Position numbers and translations under genes: made by a program
Shown: positions 46,201 through 59,094 of the stretch, in pieces
Layout: the number at the start of each line of letters is the position of its first letter
Numbering within the stretch: the stretch's first letter is position 1
The notes under the pieces: generated by a model
Databases searched by the model: none
Told to the model about the DNA's origin: nothing
Seen by the model: only the letters and a program-made list of their open reading frames with translations
Source: Paraconiothyrium sp. Pb-2020
Lineage: Eukaryota > Ascomycota > Dothideomycetes > Pleosporales > Didymosphaeriaceae
Length of the DNA stretch: 64,000 nt
Direction of reading: 5' to 3'
Assembly: GCA_022419385.1 (NCBI GenBank)
Contig: JAJUBI010000006.1
Location: 620,001-684,000, forward strand

Positions 46201-48583
46201 TGCGGAGGGCATGTGAGCTTCCAACAGAGATTCGAACCTAAGTTTGAGCCTCGCGATTGTGCAAGTGTTGAGCGAACAAGAACCCAGACTCTGCGGGGTA
46301 AAAGTGGGCATCCGCGATTGGCTTTCGTCATGGTTCGGTCTTTGCAGTGCAGAAGCAGGCATGCGGGTGCACGGATGATGCTGGCCAAGAACGTTTCGAA
46401 ACATTGGCCATCGGCCCGTCTGGATTGGCTTGTCCCGTGCATGAACCGTCCAACTCCAGATGCGAACCGCCCGGATGTCGCGTGGGTTTGCGCATCCCTG
46501 CAAACACACTCATGGGGACAAGTGTTCGAAGTGTAACATTCTCAATAATTTGACGGAAGTCACCTTTCCCTTCGTTGCCTGATGTCGCTGAGTCTGGGAA
46601 GGAGTGTTGTACGGAATGATCCCAGCATCGCGCATCTTCCGGACGGGAGCGAACGAGGAATGGAGATGGCCATCTGTGTCACGCAAAAACCGGTCGTACA
46701 GTAATGCTTGGATAGCATTCCTCGCGCACGAGTCTCAATCGCGGAGATGTAGCTTGAAGCGTCAATGCCAATCGCCTGCGCGATAGCAACATGGAAAGGA
46801 GGCGTCCACGAGATCAACTGGTACACCCTCAATCTAACCCTTCACCACCAACAGAATCGGGTATACCCTTGCCAACGGTTTGGGGTTGACGGCCGCTGTG
46901 TGACGTCCGTCCCGTACGTCCGTCCCAGCCTTCTGCTTTTTGCGTCTTGGGGGCCGTCTTTGGAAGCAGGAACAGAGTTCACATGCAGAATCCCAAACAC
47001 TGTTGCCTGGTAATGCGCAGGGGGTTGTCCGTGTCCGACACAGTTATTGGGTTGAAGGATCATATGCCATAGCATTTCAAAGCGTGCCGTTCGGGACCAA
47101 GGACAATATGTGATATGGCCATGGATGTCTTGGACGCCCTAAAGAGCCTCAATTGATAGTGTGTGGGTCCTATAATGGGGGTAGTAGCTGTAGATTGGGG
47201 TCCCAGATAATATTGCAGGCGAGGCTGAGACCAAGGCAAGCGTAAGACGAGCCATACAACACCTTTGTTCATGCCCGTCTCGGGTTACCAATGGTGCGGG
47301 AATATATCTTGCCCTCTACGCCATCCAATAGTCGCGCGTACCCAGCACACGAAGGGCTGCATCATGCATTCGCAGTAGTCGCGCCTAATTTTGTCGCAGT
47401 CGCTGATGCGCTTGACTGGTCTCCAGCCATGGAGCAATTGTCGCATCGAGATATCGCATCAGCAGACGCAAGATGGCATCGAGCGATGGAGAGAGGCCGT
47501 CTGTCCGCCCGCACACCCTCAGGATCCCACGGCCTTTTGGCGACGGGAGGCTATTGGTCTCCTGCGGCCCGCGTCACACCTCCCTCGGGCGCTCTCGTCA
47601 GCCGCCCAAGTAAAGAAGCAAGAGGGACAGGCTAAGAAAGCCAATCTCCAATCTCGAAGGATGCCCACGTTTTCTTCGGCGCAGCTATCCATGCAGTGGG
47701 TAAGGCTGAAGCGAAGGGCAGTCATATGCGCAGTCTGGCGCTGAAGGCAATGTGAGAGGGCGCAGCAGTCGCCAATAGCGACGCGCATGTGGATATGCAA
47801 GCGCCCGTTGGCCAGCAAAGTGATTCTGGTGACTGTGATGACGTTCCGCAGAGCGTATGAGGCCGCGATATTCACAGGACGAGGCGTAGCCCAGCTGTGA
47901 GTCGTCGGCATTTCGGGCTTTGTTTGTTCGGGATGGGGGTGAGCTGTAATTGCAAGGTGTGGTGACACAGAATAAGCAAGGTAGCGAAAAGAATCGCCTG
48001 AGACCAATGCGAGGTACCGTTCCTGCCGATGTTTCACATGCCATGTGGATGGCGAGCCGTAGAAGTGGGCGGGTGCAGTTGGTGGCTGTCTTGCTGTCTT
48101 CATGGGCAGGAACGGCAGTCACGACTGCGAGTGTCACCCAGTGGAACGACGCCGAAGCCCTCAAACTGATGATGTGAATAGCTAATGTAATTGATAAGAT
48201 AAAAATGTGGTATCGTTTTTGACCTCGCGGTCACCAACGAGCTTCTAAGCCCATATCTAATGACACCTTGCCAGGTGGTAATATCAACCACTGATGCCAG
48301 CCGGACAGAAAGGAAACCGGTGAAGACCATAACGATCGGAAAGGGGGAATCGTAAATAGAAACTTTTCCGGTGACCCGCCCAATGCGATTTCCTCCTAGT
48401 AGTACAGTTGGATCGTCCCAGAAAATGCAGTGCACAATTACAATTAAAATCAGAAAATGACGCACGGGTATCTCGCAATAAGAGCAAAGACTGAGTGCAG
48501 GCAGACCAAAGCAAAGGAAGAACACTAACAGTAAGAGGCCATAACATGGTCTCGACCAAAGACAAACGCCAGCGCCTAAGCGT
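43204..48583. other. Gene-poor region
   Basis: About 5.4 kb without a supportable gene. One minus-strand stretch, about 44454-44850, is open for roughly 130 codons without an ATG at its head (containing GWSRAQGCFWLGDIKSGWG) and might be an exon fragment. Many 60-190 codon frames at 45.0-48.5 kb overlap each other and show no motifs. No tRNA, rRNA or intact transposase was found. Confidence 0.4.
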
Positions 48584-49789
48584 CTAGGCCTCGGGATGGC
48601 GAAGAATCTCTTCGCAGTTCGCATCAAAACGCATACTCCAAAGACGTATGCCAACCATAAACTTCTCGGTCGTTTCGAGCTCACGGTCGCGACCAAAGAT
48701 GGAGTCAACGAACTCGCGGCCGCTGTTCTTGCCCATGGCAAGAGGCTTCTTCTCTCCCGTCTCTTTCTTAGCAGCCTTCCACATGTAGTCTTCACACACT
48801 TTAAGGAGTTTGGCGAGACGAATCCAAAGGCGCTCGCCGCTCTCCAGGAAGTCCTCGACCATCTCGCGGTTCTCCTTCTGACGAATCTGGGACAAGGTCT
48901 CTTCGGCACGCTTGACTTTACCAGCAAGCTGGATGAGGAGAAGCCAAAGCTCGCCCGCCATCTCAGCCAGAGGAGTTGTTGGCCCATGGTGGTAGACAGT
49001 CCAGTCGTAGATCCACTTGCCGAGCGTGTTAGCGTCAAAGACGCTGCCCAACAGCATGATGGGCTCTTCGGCGGGGTCCCAGTTCTTATATGAGTAGCCA
49101 GCGGGGATACGGGCGCGGCGCGCGTCTTCTTCGGTTGCTTTGCGGGGGGTTTTGGTAGGTGCGGCTCGCTTAGGAGTGGGCTGCGGCTGCGGCTGGGGAC
49201 GGGTGGTGTGAGACGCACGTCGAGGACGGCTCGCCTTTGGCTCTGACTCATATATAGGGACCTGGTGGTGGGAATGGTAATCAGCATAACCGTACGTGGC
49301 GTGGCGAGTGTACGGTGGCGGTGGCTCTCGCTCGTAGACATAGTCGGAGTCGCCATAGACATCCTTGGTCTCCACGTAGCGCGCTGACGGACGACGAGCC
49401 TTCTCACGATTGGAGCGTTTGAGAGGCGTCGCGTCCGTGTCGCGGCGTTGCCGGCTCGTATGAGCGTAACCATAATAATAACCATAACCACTTACATATT
49501 CGGGCGTACGCTGTGGCGTTGGGTAGAAGCGCGGCGACGTGAATTGCGGCGTTGCGCCTCCGCGCGGCGAAGTGTATGCGTTGGTGTACTGCGACGGGAC
49601 AGCGGTCGATGCGCGTCGCGAATGGCCGTGGACTTTGGGAGAGGCGTGCGGGGACGGCGAAACGCCTGTAGCGCCGTAGCGGGGAGAGTAGTAGCCAGGA
49701 CCAGGCGACATTGGGGGTGTCTGGCGGTGCTGGTATGCGTCGTAGGGCACGTAGCCCGGGGGAGGCGTTGGGTACTGTGGAGCGTACAT
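48584..49789 (-). CDS. Conserved fungal protein of unknown function, Pro/Tyr-rich N-terminus and helical C-terminus
   Basis: Single exon, 401 aa from the ATG at 49789 (MYAPQYPTPPPGYVPYDAYQ). The frame extends 22 codons further upstream, but the internal Met matches relatives. Residues 1-230 are disordered and rich in Pro, Tyr, Ser and Arg (TPPMSPGPGYYSPRYG; QPQPQPTPKRA). The C-terminal 160 residues form a conserved helical domain starting at IPAGYSYKNWDPAEEPIMLL, then GKWIYDWTVYHHG and AGELWLLLIQLAGKVKRAEE. Related database entries are often mislabelled as vegetative cell wall protein gp1 because of the proline-rich part; there is no signal peptide, so that label should not be trusted. The function is unknown. 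Confidence 0.8.
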   Translation of the reverse strand: MYAPQYPTPPPGYVPYDAYQHRQTPPMSPGPGYYSPRYGATGVSPSPHASPKVHGHSRRASTAVPSQYTNAYTSPRGGATPQFTSPRFYPTPQRTPEYVSGYGYYYGYAHTSRQRRDTDATPLKRSNREKARRPSARYVETKDVYGDSDYVYEREPPPPYTRHATYGYADYHSHHQVPIYESEPKASRPRRASHTTRPQPQPQPTPKRAAPTKTPRKATEEDARRARIPAGYSYKNWDPAEEPIMLLGSVFDANTLGKWIYDWTVYHHGPTTPLAEMAGELWLLLIQLAGKVKRAEETLSQIRQKENREMVEDFLESGERLWIRLAKLLKVCEDYMWKAAKKETGEKKPLAMGKNSGREFVDSIFGRDRELETTEKFMVGIRLWSMRFDANCEEILRHPEA

Positions 49790-52700
49790 GTTCGCGGTGA
49801 AGATTGCGCCCAGGTTGGCGGAGTAGAAGAGCGGGGGAAGAGGGTGCGGGCGCACGCGACTATTTATTCACCACCTCACCGGTCGCAGATTCCGTTTGTG
49901 AGTCGCTGTCTGGCGGTGTCGTGGGTGAACGAGGAGGATGACTCGACGGCAGAGGAGAAGAAAAGGGCGTTCGGTCGACAGGACATTGAGGTCTACAGTA
50001 CTATTTTGCTAGAAAATGCCAGAAGGATCCGCAGAATTGGGGACCCGGGTCGTGATGTGGTGAAGTGCTTGGTAATATGGGTGTAGTTGGGACGAGCCTC
50101 AAGTGTGCGCGCAGGCGGAGGGCCCGGCTAGTTATGTACCCAGACACTGCATTTTGGCTTCCGCCCGCGGGCCAAAAGCGACAGCAGCCTGACCGGGGGG
50201 AGCCTGCGGCCCATCGCCCCCTTGTCCGCGAGGCACGTCCGCCCCCTGACTCCCCCGATCGCCTACCTAATCTATGGGTCTGACCATTACTGCCGCTATA
50301 TTACTGCCCGGGAGCGAGCGTCTGGTGGGCTGGAACGGCGCCTCAGCCTCCACCACGCGGCGCTGCGTCCACCCTCGCAGCATCGAATCGCTGATGCCCG
50401 AGGTGACCTGGCACATGCGAACGGGAGGGCAGCCTCGTCCCTCGTTCTACATACGTAACCAAACGGTATTTTTCTTATGCTCGGTAATGTTGCGTGTTCG
50501 AAAACGCCCACTTCCCATCCAAATATCCGAGCCCTGGACAGGACGGGCAGGCCAGCGTAAGCCCACTCGGCCGTGTGGCCCAGAGCCAGCGCTCCCTCTT
50601 TTGCTGTGCCACCTGTGTGTTATTACACCCACCCTGCCCAGCTGCGCGCATCGTGCTATCGTTTCGTGTACCGTGTGTGCGCTCTTCGGATCAGCTGCGA
50701 GTCGGCGCGTCCCCCAAGTAACAGTACCCTCCGCTCCACTTCTCGTGAAGATCCAACGTCAGGCCGTCGCCTCTCGTCAATGCGCACTGATTGCGACCGG
50801 CCGGCCCTCCGCTGGCCCCAGCGGCACCGCTTCCTTCGACGCGGGAGCGCACATTCGGCCGCCGAGGACGATGCCCAAAGGACGCGCCTCTGCATGCGCT
50901 GCGTCGACTGATGTCGGCCAACATGCCCAGCAGCTTCGGCCTGCTAGCTCGCGACGACTCTAGCCTCGCAATTGCACCGCGCCGGCGTCGCGGAAGGGGA
51001 AGGGTGGAAACTGGAGTGCTTCCGTCCCAGACGGGACGCAAGCGTACCAGAATTGGCTGCCCAACGGCTCGTCTGGAGGTGCTGGGATGCCCTGCCCAAA
51101 CGGTGCAATTCGACTTGAGCCGCACTGCCTGGATACGCTTGGGGCTCACCGTGAGCCCCCTCGAGTGCTGCGGTAGGACCGCTCAGCAATCTCCGCCCTG
51201 CGAAAATTTTTCTCCAATATTGTCTCACGAATTGCTACTTGGATCATGCTGCTACTGCTGGCCCGCATGTGTACTTACCGCTACTCTGGACATGATGAGC
51301 TTTCGTCTCTCCCCGTTGGTGTATGGATGACGGCGGCCCCGCTGCTGCACCTTCGCCAGCCACAGCGCCCATGATTCGATGGCACGCCGCGAACAACACA
51401 GCGGACATGCTGCGATCTCCAGCGCGCGCAGCTAGACTTGCCTGGAAGCAGGTTTCCTTGACCGAAGTCGAGTGTGCGCGGCCATCCACTGGTTAAAACG
51501 GAATGCTTTGACCCGCTTTCTGCATGAAGCCTTCCTGCTTGACTTTTGTTTCTGCCGCCATTCCCCCCTGTCATCTCTCCTCGAAATCTTGGCACACAAT
51601 CATTTCGAATTTTGGAAGCGTTCCCGGTGCCCCCATTGGCCTTCGTTGCAGCTTTAATCCCTGTGGCGCTCGACGGCAGCACGCCTACCGAGCCCACAAC
51701 ACGCTTCCACCGTCAAAATTCCCTACGCTGCCTCGACAACTCACCTTGCGTACGGATGCTCTGACTCTTCGGCGGGTGTCTGCTCCACTACCCGTATCAG
51801 CGCGATTGGCTCTGTCTCACCGCGATATCGCGACTCCTTATCTCAGGAGCACGCACACTGTCGCAATCTTCTCTCGACGGGACATTACATGTCATTCACA
51901 TCGAGACTCCTCCGGCGTAACGTTGCTGCGCCGACACCGCATCGTGCGCCTCTCGGGAAGTATACTGTGCGATATCCTCGCCAAGCCATGACGCAGCCCT
52001 ACCTGGGTTCACGCAGCATCGCCTTTGCAGCCCTAAGGTGGGTTTGCAGCATTCGCAGACTAATAAGTAGGAGGCCACGTTCGTTGCGCTGGCTGAGCAA
52101 TACATATGCACGTCTGCTCTAGCGCGCATCCGCATGCAATCCCAAAAATATGTCCCCAGGCGGGTCGCTTCCTCCAATCCCGTTTCGCATTGACCCCTGT
52201 CATCAGCGCCGTGTCAGGGTCCTGTGGCGGTGCAGCTAACACTTGATCACATGATACCATACAATTGACCTACTCGGAGTCTGGACACTTGTGGCAATTG
52301 TTCGAAGCGCTTCTTGTGGCGACTGCTTCGGAGCACGCGGAGCTGAAACAAGAGCTTGGCTGTGGAACTGCTCCTCTCCATTTCATGACATGTCACTTCC
52401 ACAACTCCATCGCGGAAGTCCGATAGAGCCGCTCTTGTCCGAGAGGCGATGTCCTGCGTTCGTCCGCATTGTCAGATATAATTATGGGCGTGCAATGAAA
52501 CATGTGATCAAGGCGACCCCAATGCACCACACATTGGGTGGAGGCGAAGACGAGACAACGTCGCCAGCGCAGAGACGTATATCCTGGACCTGCCCCTCCA
52601 GCCCCAGCTATGACCTCCTACAGTCGCCGCCTTCAACACCACGCAAGCTATGTCTGGTGTCCGTATCAGTTGCCAGCCGCATCGCCATGCCTGCCATTAT

Positions 52701-53743
52701 TCATGAAAAACAAGGCAAAACATATCGCTGTGTAGGCGCGGCGAGAGGCGAGTTCAAGAGTCGCCAAAAATTTGTGGTGACTCATTCCTCAAGAGACCCT
52801 CATGCCTGTTAGTGAGCAACAATCCAACAGGCCTTTCCCGGCAATCGCGCTGGAGCAGCAAACAAGCAGCATGCAAGCGGGCGGAGCATATGCGTCATAC
52901 CATACGTGTTCCCCCAATACTGTGGTAGCAAACTCTTGATAGCCGCCCGCCAGTGTAGCCTCATCGTGGCTCCACGACCACGTCGCGATTCTGGATCGCG
53001 GACTTTTTGAAGGCCTGCAGCAGGCTTCCATTATCTGTGGCTAACATTATAGTTATTTGGGATCAATACAGCGTTCTATACGTTTTCTTTTTTTTTTTGG
53101 GCCGAGCGTCGTGCGGAAACTGTGTATAATCATCCCGGTGTTACTACCCGTCCATTTCCTCATGCTCACCGACTGGTTGTTCCTACGTCCACTCTTAAGT
53201 CTGAGCTCCATTCCCACGTCCACTCGGATTGAACAATTCCTCCGCGACCACCGGTTGGAGGATATGATCCTCTGTCGCCCGGACTGCAGAGCATCCTTCC
53301 TGCGTTGGATCACCTATCACCGCACAGGCTTTCTTATCGGAGCATGGACCATATTATGGTCACCATAGCACGCCTTCGCGGCGACGATTCACGTTACTGT
53401 TGCCTGGAGGGCCTCCAGACGGAGGGCGACATGCCGTTAATCGAACGTGCGAAGGCACACCCGTCCAGTGGCACTCGTGACTGCGTGACGTACGCGCGTG
53501 CAAACTAGAAAGATGCAGGCAACCGCGATCACAGTCACTATTGACGACGCGTCCCACAATCTCAGATGCGCGAATGGGAGTCACAACCGCGGAAACTTTG
53601 GAATAGTGATCGTTCTTAAAATTTGCCTCCTGTTTCAGCTGCTGCCTACGACGCCATTTGCCCACATTAGGCAACTAAGTAGATGGGAAACAATATCTAG
53701 TGATTTGACACTGGCAGCGAGGCTTCTCTCGAGCACTACGTAA
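49790..53743. other. Gene-poor region upstream of the conserved unknown protein
   Basis: About 4 kb. Frames up to 229 codons (50274-50963) are open together on both strands in GC-rich DNA and lack domains or signal sequences. An 11-base T run is near 53090. No gene, tRNA or mobile element is recognised. Confidence 0.4.
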
Positions 53744-55084
53744 GCATGCTCGCGTGTTTAGATCGGTGCTCTGACAGCATTACTGTCTAGGTGTCTATCG
53801 TGATAATCTCCATCTGAAGAACCGCAGCCACCACGCGCAAGCTCGACACGACAGTCATCGTTAAGAAGCCACCAATAGATGCACTTGCAGATGGCTTAAC
53901 TGATTCTTCCCATAACCTAATCTGCAGCAAGCCTTGCATGATACCAATAACCAGCTTTCATGACTGTTAGTTACTTATATTTCAAGACCCACAGGCATCA
54001 TGTTATGATAGATTATGAATAAGAGGATTGGGGTTCTATACAGAGGCCAACGCGACTGATTTCAGGATGTTATATTGGGCTGCAGCTCCGTTTGGTCGTA
54101 TGCGGGTGTCACTGAAGCGAACAACAACGGTTCTTGAGCAATAAGAGATCAATATATCAATTTGATTGAGATGCTTGGTTCATTTGTATCCGAAATCAGT
54201 ATGGAGATTCCGCTAAGCAGTGCTTGTTCGCAGACTAGTAGCTACACCCTGACCCACAGATAAACCTTTTTGCGGTCCTTCGTGATTAAAGGCCTCTTAC
54301 TTACAACACTGCGCAACACCAGACGCGATTAGCCGCACTGGACCGGCATCAAGCTTCAGAAGATATGCACCAAGAGAAGAAATGGGCAATGGATGCAACC
54401 CTAATCTGCACATCGGCTACCCCTTCTTGCTTTGTGCCAATATTATCCATGTCGTCTAACAAGACAACGCAGTCATCGCAACGCACAACTCAGCATATCA
54501 AGCTCCCTTCGTATGCTCCCAGGCTTCTTACTCCTTTCCTTTAGTAGCTTGGGACGTGCCTATACCGACACGCTGGCGTAGAACCTTGATGGCTTGCAGG
54601 GCACTGCAGACGCCCACCAACTCCGTTCTTACCGTTACATTGCAGTGACAGATTAATACGGATATAGGTGTGAAGGATAGCGCAACGGTTGCAACGTTGT
54701 CGAAGCCTGATGTTTCGTTACGAAGAGGGCTACTGGAATAGTGGTTATGTTGGACTTATACGAGGTGCCACTTTCCCTCATGCCCGCACTCCGAATTTTA
54801 CTCCTTTGTCAAATGTTCGATCCGTTCACAATGCCAAAGTTGCGGAATTTGGCTAGCTAAGCCATTGGATCTCTATCCAGTTAGCCAATGCATTGGCAGT
54901 CCCATATTCGAAGCCTCATAAAGGCAACCAAGTCTCCGTAGCTAAAGCTACAACCATGGGCTCCACACGAATCTGCGCTTACTCACGCCCTTACTCATCA
55001 CATTGGGTTCACGTGGAACACGATGCAGACCAGTACACTCCCCTCTGACAGAAAAGTCTGAAAACGAAAAGTTCATTACCTCGT
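53744..55084. other. 1.3-kb stretch without any open frame of 60 codons
   Basis: No frame of 60 codons or more on either strand for 1.34 kb, and base composition somewhat more AT-rich than the neighbours. Possibly the remains of a RIP-mutated repeat, or just intergenic DNA. No terminal repeats are recognised. Confidence 0.4.
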
Positions 55085-55123
55085 ATGCTCATTAAGATTT
55101 ACTCTCTCTCGACTACAACCTCC

Positions 55124-58111
55124 CTAATACCCTTCCGCCAGCGTATTATTCCACAAACTCCTCACCGTCACCTCATCCTTCCACTTCCCTCCCGTAGTAT
55201 CACTCTTCACCTTGTACCCCACTTCCTTCTCCTCTCCCTTCGCGAGCCAGAACCCGTTGTCCTCAAAGTTGAGAACCGCACCACCAGGGTAGTCCAACCA
55301 CACGAACGCTGCAACTCCGCTGGTCGCCTTGACGGTGAAAGTGTTATCGCCTTTACTCAGCTCAAGGCCAGGATCTGTGAGGTTCGATTTTGAGAGCGGC
55401 GCCGGATGGAACCAGTTCGTGTGCGTGAACGTCTGCGTGGCGTTGGAATTTGGCAGGAAGCCCTGGGCCGAGACGTCCAAACGGAGGATCGCGTCCGCAG
55501 CATGCTGACCCTCCAGAATGGTGTCGAGGTTCGAAGACATGATCTTCGTGCCGTTTATCGCTCCGACGGACACGTCCGACGCTGCATCCATACTGATGTT
55601 AAGCTTATTGCCTGACCAGTCGTACCACGTTAGATGGACCGACGCCGAGAGGGGCGACCACAAGTCCGAGATAACCCAGACTTCGAAGTCGTTCGTAGTC
55701 ACGTTGCGATACGCTGAGATGACGACAGGCTTGTAAATGTCCTTCGCAATGTAGTGCAGCACTTTCCACCTGCCGTCGTATTCGATGCCCGCCCAGGTAG
55801 GCGCTTGCCACTGGTCCTCGAGCTGCCAGTACAGCGAACCTAGCTGGCGCTCTGGAAGCGCGCTTCCCCTGCGGTAGAACTCGATCTGGAACTTGTAGAA
55901 TTCGGCTTGGAAGATCTGCGTGGAGTGACACCAGGCGGAGAAGTTCGCCAGAGAGTCGGTCTTGTCCGGCACAGGGTACCATTGCTGCACAGCCATGGTC
56001 ATCTGTCCTTGGCCGATGGAGGCGTTGTAGAAGTTTGATGTATTGACGCCGCCTGCGGGTGGATGGTGGTCGCGCAGCATGACAACGGAAGAGTTGAAGG
56101 AAAGGTCTTCCGGCGCAACGGCTTGTTGCCAGCTCTGCAAGGAAGGCATGCTGTGGTAGCCGAATTCGTTCGCGAAGCGGCCGACTGGGTATCTGGAGAA
56201 GTTGCCTAGCTGGCTGAAGTTGTAGTTGTAGAAATCCGTGTCACCGTAAATTGACCCCTGTGTGAGATTCTCATAACGTTGTGTAATCGGCTGGTTTTTG
56301 GAGAAGTCGAGACTCTGCCAGCCATTTGTGGTGCTTGATGGGGAGTACGAGATGCTCCTCGTGTTCCCAAGGACTATCGGCACGATGGTGTCGAGGAAGA
56401 GTGTTTCGTACTCAGCTAGATATCGTGCGTACTCGTCTGGTGCCGTCTTGTTGACTGTCGGGAGCTCCAAGTTCTCGAGCTCGTTACCTCCGGCCCAATA
56501 GGCAAGGGAAGGATGGTGGTTCACCCTGCGAACTTGATACTCCACTTCTTGCGCCACATTCTCCAAGAATTCCTCGTTGACCGGGTAAAGCGCACACCCG
56601 AACTCGAACTCACTCCATAGCAAGATACCCATTTCGTCCGCAAGATCGTACATAAAGTCAGGAGAATACGCTCCAGATGACCAGACACGCAACATATTCT
56701 GGTTTCCATCAATTACACTGTCGAACAATTGACGCAACCGAGCTTCCGTCACAGTGGGCCAGAATGGGTCAGGTGGAATAAAGTTGGAGCCTTTCGCATA
56801 GAATTCGTGTCCTAGTACATCCGTCAGTATATTGTTTCGAGTTGGCTGGCTTTTCCACAGGTCGTTTACCATTTATCTCAAAGTGCCAGTTGCCACCAGG
56901 AGCCACTCCAAGATCCAGTTGCTCCTGTGAGATCGGTGTTTGGTTATTGAAGATGGTACGGAAACCAATTCGCTTCGTTACAGTTGCCACCGTCCTGTTG
57001 CTGCTATCCACAATGTTCAAGGTCAGATTGTAAAGCTTCTGTTGGCCCATGCCAACAGGCCACCAAAGCTCCACAGCGTTGTCTGGTACTGATGTGCTCC
57101 CTGTGAGCCGGCCGTCCTCAGAAGTGACATTCAAAAGTGATCCGGTCAGCAAGTCGATTCCGGCTCCTGTTGAAATCGTATATTGTACATCCACTCCCGA
57201 AGATAGTGATCCAAGATAGTCGACACTTGCGTTGAGAACCCAATCTTTTGTTTGATCTGGGGCATAAAAGTTGTGTTGTCCTTCGCGGTAAATATCGACA
57301 AGCGTATTGCGAACATATACATTCTGTGGCGGTAGCTGGACCACGTATGCCGGCTGCCAAATGCCTGCGGGTGCAAAGGCAGGACCCCAGTCCCAGCCAA
57401 AGTCGCTCTGCTCTTTTCGGATGTATTCTCTGTTTGGGAATTCGTACAATTGTTGCACTCCAAATGGCCATGCTACTCGAACGTTAGTGAAATCGACTCT
57501 CAGATTGTGGGATGACCTACTCTCTTGACCAGGAATTGCTCGCGTAGCGTTAGCAATTATTGGAGCACTTCCAAAGTCGATGCTTAGAACTGGACTGTCG
57601 CAGGATCCTAAAAAGTTTGAGACGTCGAAGTAATATTGCCTGAACTGATTGTTTGTCGCCGCCACGTGTTGACCGCAAAATTCTATGCTCGCGAAAGTAT
57701 CGAGACCGTTGAATACAAGCCATGTAGAACTGGCGTCCTTCTGCCTGCATGGTGTAAGCTGTCGTGGCCCGCTATGACTATTGCAATGATCTCACAAATC
57801 TAACGGTGCTGAAGTGTAAGTCCAATTTGAATACGCAATCCACCGAAGATTGAACTCATTCAGACCGTACAATGGATCCCCAATGACCTGAAAGTCTTAG
57901 CATAGCCCATTCCGCTGAATGTAAGACCGACCTGCGCTTTTCGTAGATCCAAGTGCACTTGTGACGGTACCTTGCCAGGCACTGAAATGTACGAAAAGTT
58001 AGGACTGGTCAGTGTCCAGTCGATTGTACCTAGATCCAGGACATGCTGGCTGTATGCTACTGATACTAGGGAGGCTGATGCTAGCACGGTCTGCAAACTT
58101 CTGCGAAACAT
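55124..58111 (-). CDS. mndA: Secreted beta-mannosidase, GH2 (MndA type), with one frame-breaking base
   Basis: Removes terminal beta-1,4-mannose from manno-oligosaccharides. Exons: 57932-58111, 57796-57888, 57521-57744, 56870-57472, 55124-56811; about 928 aa, the family length. The start at 58111 gives a signal peptide (MFRRSLQTVLASASLVSVAYSQ). An upstream in-frame ATG at 58228 would add a hydrophobic anchor and is less likely. Landmarks: PSQVHLDLRKAQ, GDPLYGLNEFNLRW, STWLVFNGLDTFASIEFCG, KEQSDFGWDWGPAFAPAG, NWHFEINGHEFYAKGSNF, acid/base Glu in YWAGGNELEN (about residue 477), nucleophile Glu in RFANEFGYHSMPS (about residue 582). Many N-glycosylation sites. In exon 2, at 57839-57842, the minus strand reads TGGG where TGG is needed to pass from NLRW into IAYSNWTYTS; this extra G shifts the frame, while all later exons keep the conserved frame. 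Sequence error or a recent mutation. Confidence 0.9.
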
Positions 58112-59094
58112 ATCCGCGGGCCTGTCAAAGAACGAACCCTTGAACACGAAGTAGCAATCAAAGAACAGAAAGGCTATCACCGCGGTCGCGGTCACGATAT
58201 ATATCGCCCGATACATCCTTGACCACACCGTCTTTCCGGGTGTCCCTCTTATGATGTAATTGACCCCAAGTGTGCAATAGCAGCGTTACAGTAACATGGC
58301 TAAGAAGGGCCGTTGTTGACTTGCGGGCGGCACTTGCAGGAATGAGGGGAAAATCAATTGATCATACAGATAAGGACTAGCAATACAGGCCTGAACAATT
58401 GTGGGCAGATGTACATTTGTTCTGCTTCGGCTGTGTTCCCGCCGACGGCTAGCACGGAGCCGATCGCAGCAGGTTAGAGTAACGGGTTTGCTAGGCAGTT
58501 GCGGGACTAGGTATTCCTTCCCCACAGTACGTCGACCGGATTCCCAACCTCAGCATAGTGCTGGAGGACAGTACAACCCAACCCTGTGCGGTCAAAGTAC
58601 TCATGCACCTATTGCAGCGAGCAAGAGGATGCGTTTCACAGCAGCTGTCAGATCCCGTGCTGTCGCGTCAAAACGCGCTAGACCCGTGCAACGTGCAGAC
58701 GCGGCGCAATTTTCAATACAATTGGCACCGACCTTACATTGCGCGCCCGTCCAGCACACAAGCACTTAAGGCTGCCGCGTGCGTTGTTGCCATGCTCGCA
58801 TTCTTACCCTCAACTCGGCCCGACTTTGATTGACAGCCTCTCAACTCGTCGATTAAATATTGAAGCAGTTGGCGCGTGTTGCAGCCTAGTTTGTACCGGT
58901 GAACGGCTAAAAGGCATATAAACATCCTCCATTACCTACAGATCTGGCCATCCTTAGCATCGATATCAGGAACAGCTTTAGTCATAAGAGAGGTCAAGGT
59001 ACATCGTTGCGATGAAGATATGATGGTCAAGCGTGCTAACCTCTTTGTCCAGTGACTAAAGCCTCTGTTTGCGAAACGTGATAGTCGGTATTAC
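58112..59094. other. Divergent region between the beta-mannosidase and the 2EXR protein gene
   Basis: About 1 kb containing both promoters. Short frames only, no motif. Confidence 0.45.

Noticed and set aside
46200..46290. ggttcgaatc-like word on the minus strand suggesting a tRNA B box
   Set aside because: No matching A box, acceptor stem or cloverleaf at the correct distance.
50274..50963. 229-codon plus-strand frame
   Set aside because: Overlapped by long frames on the other strand; no domain, signal peptide or sensible composition.
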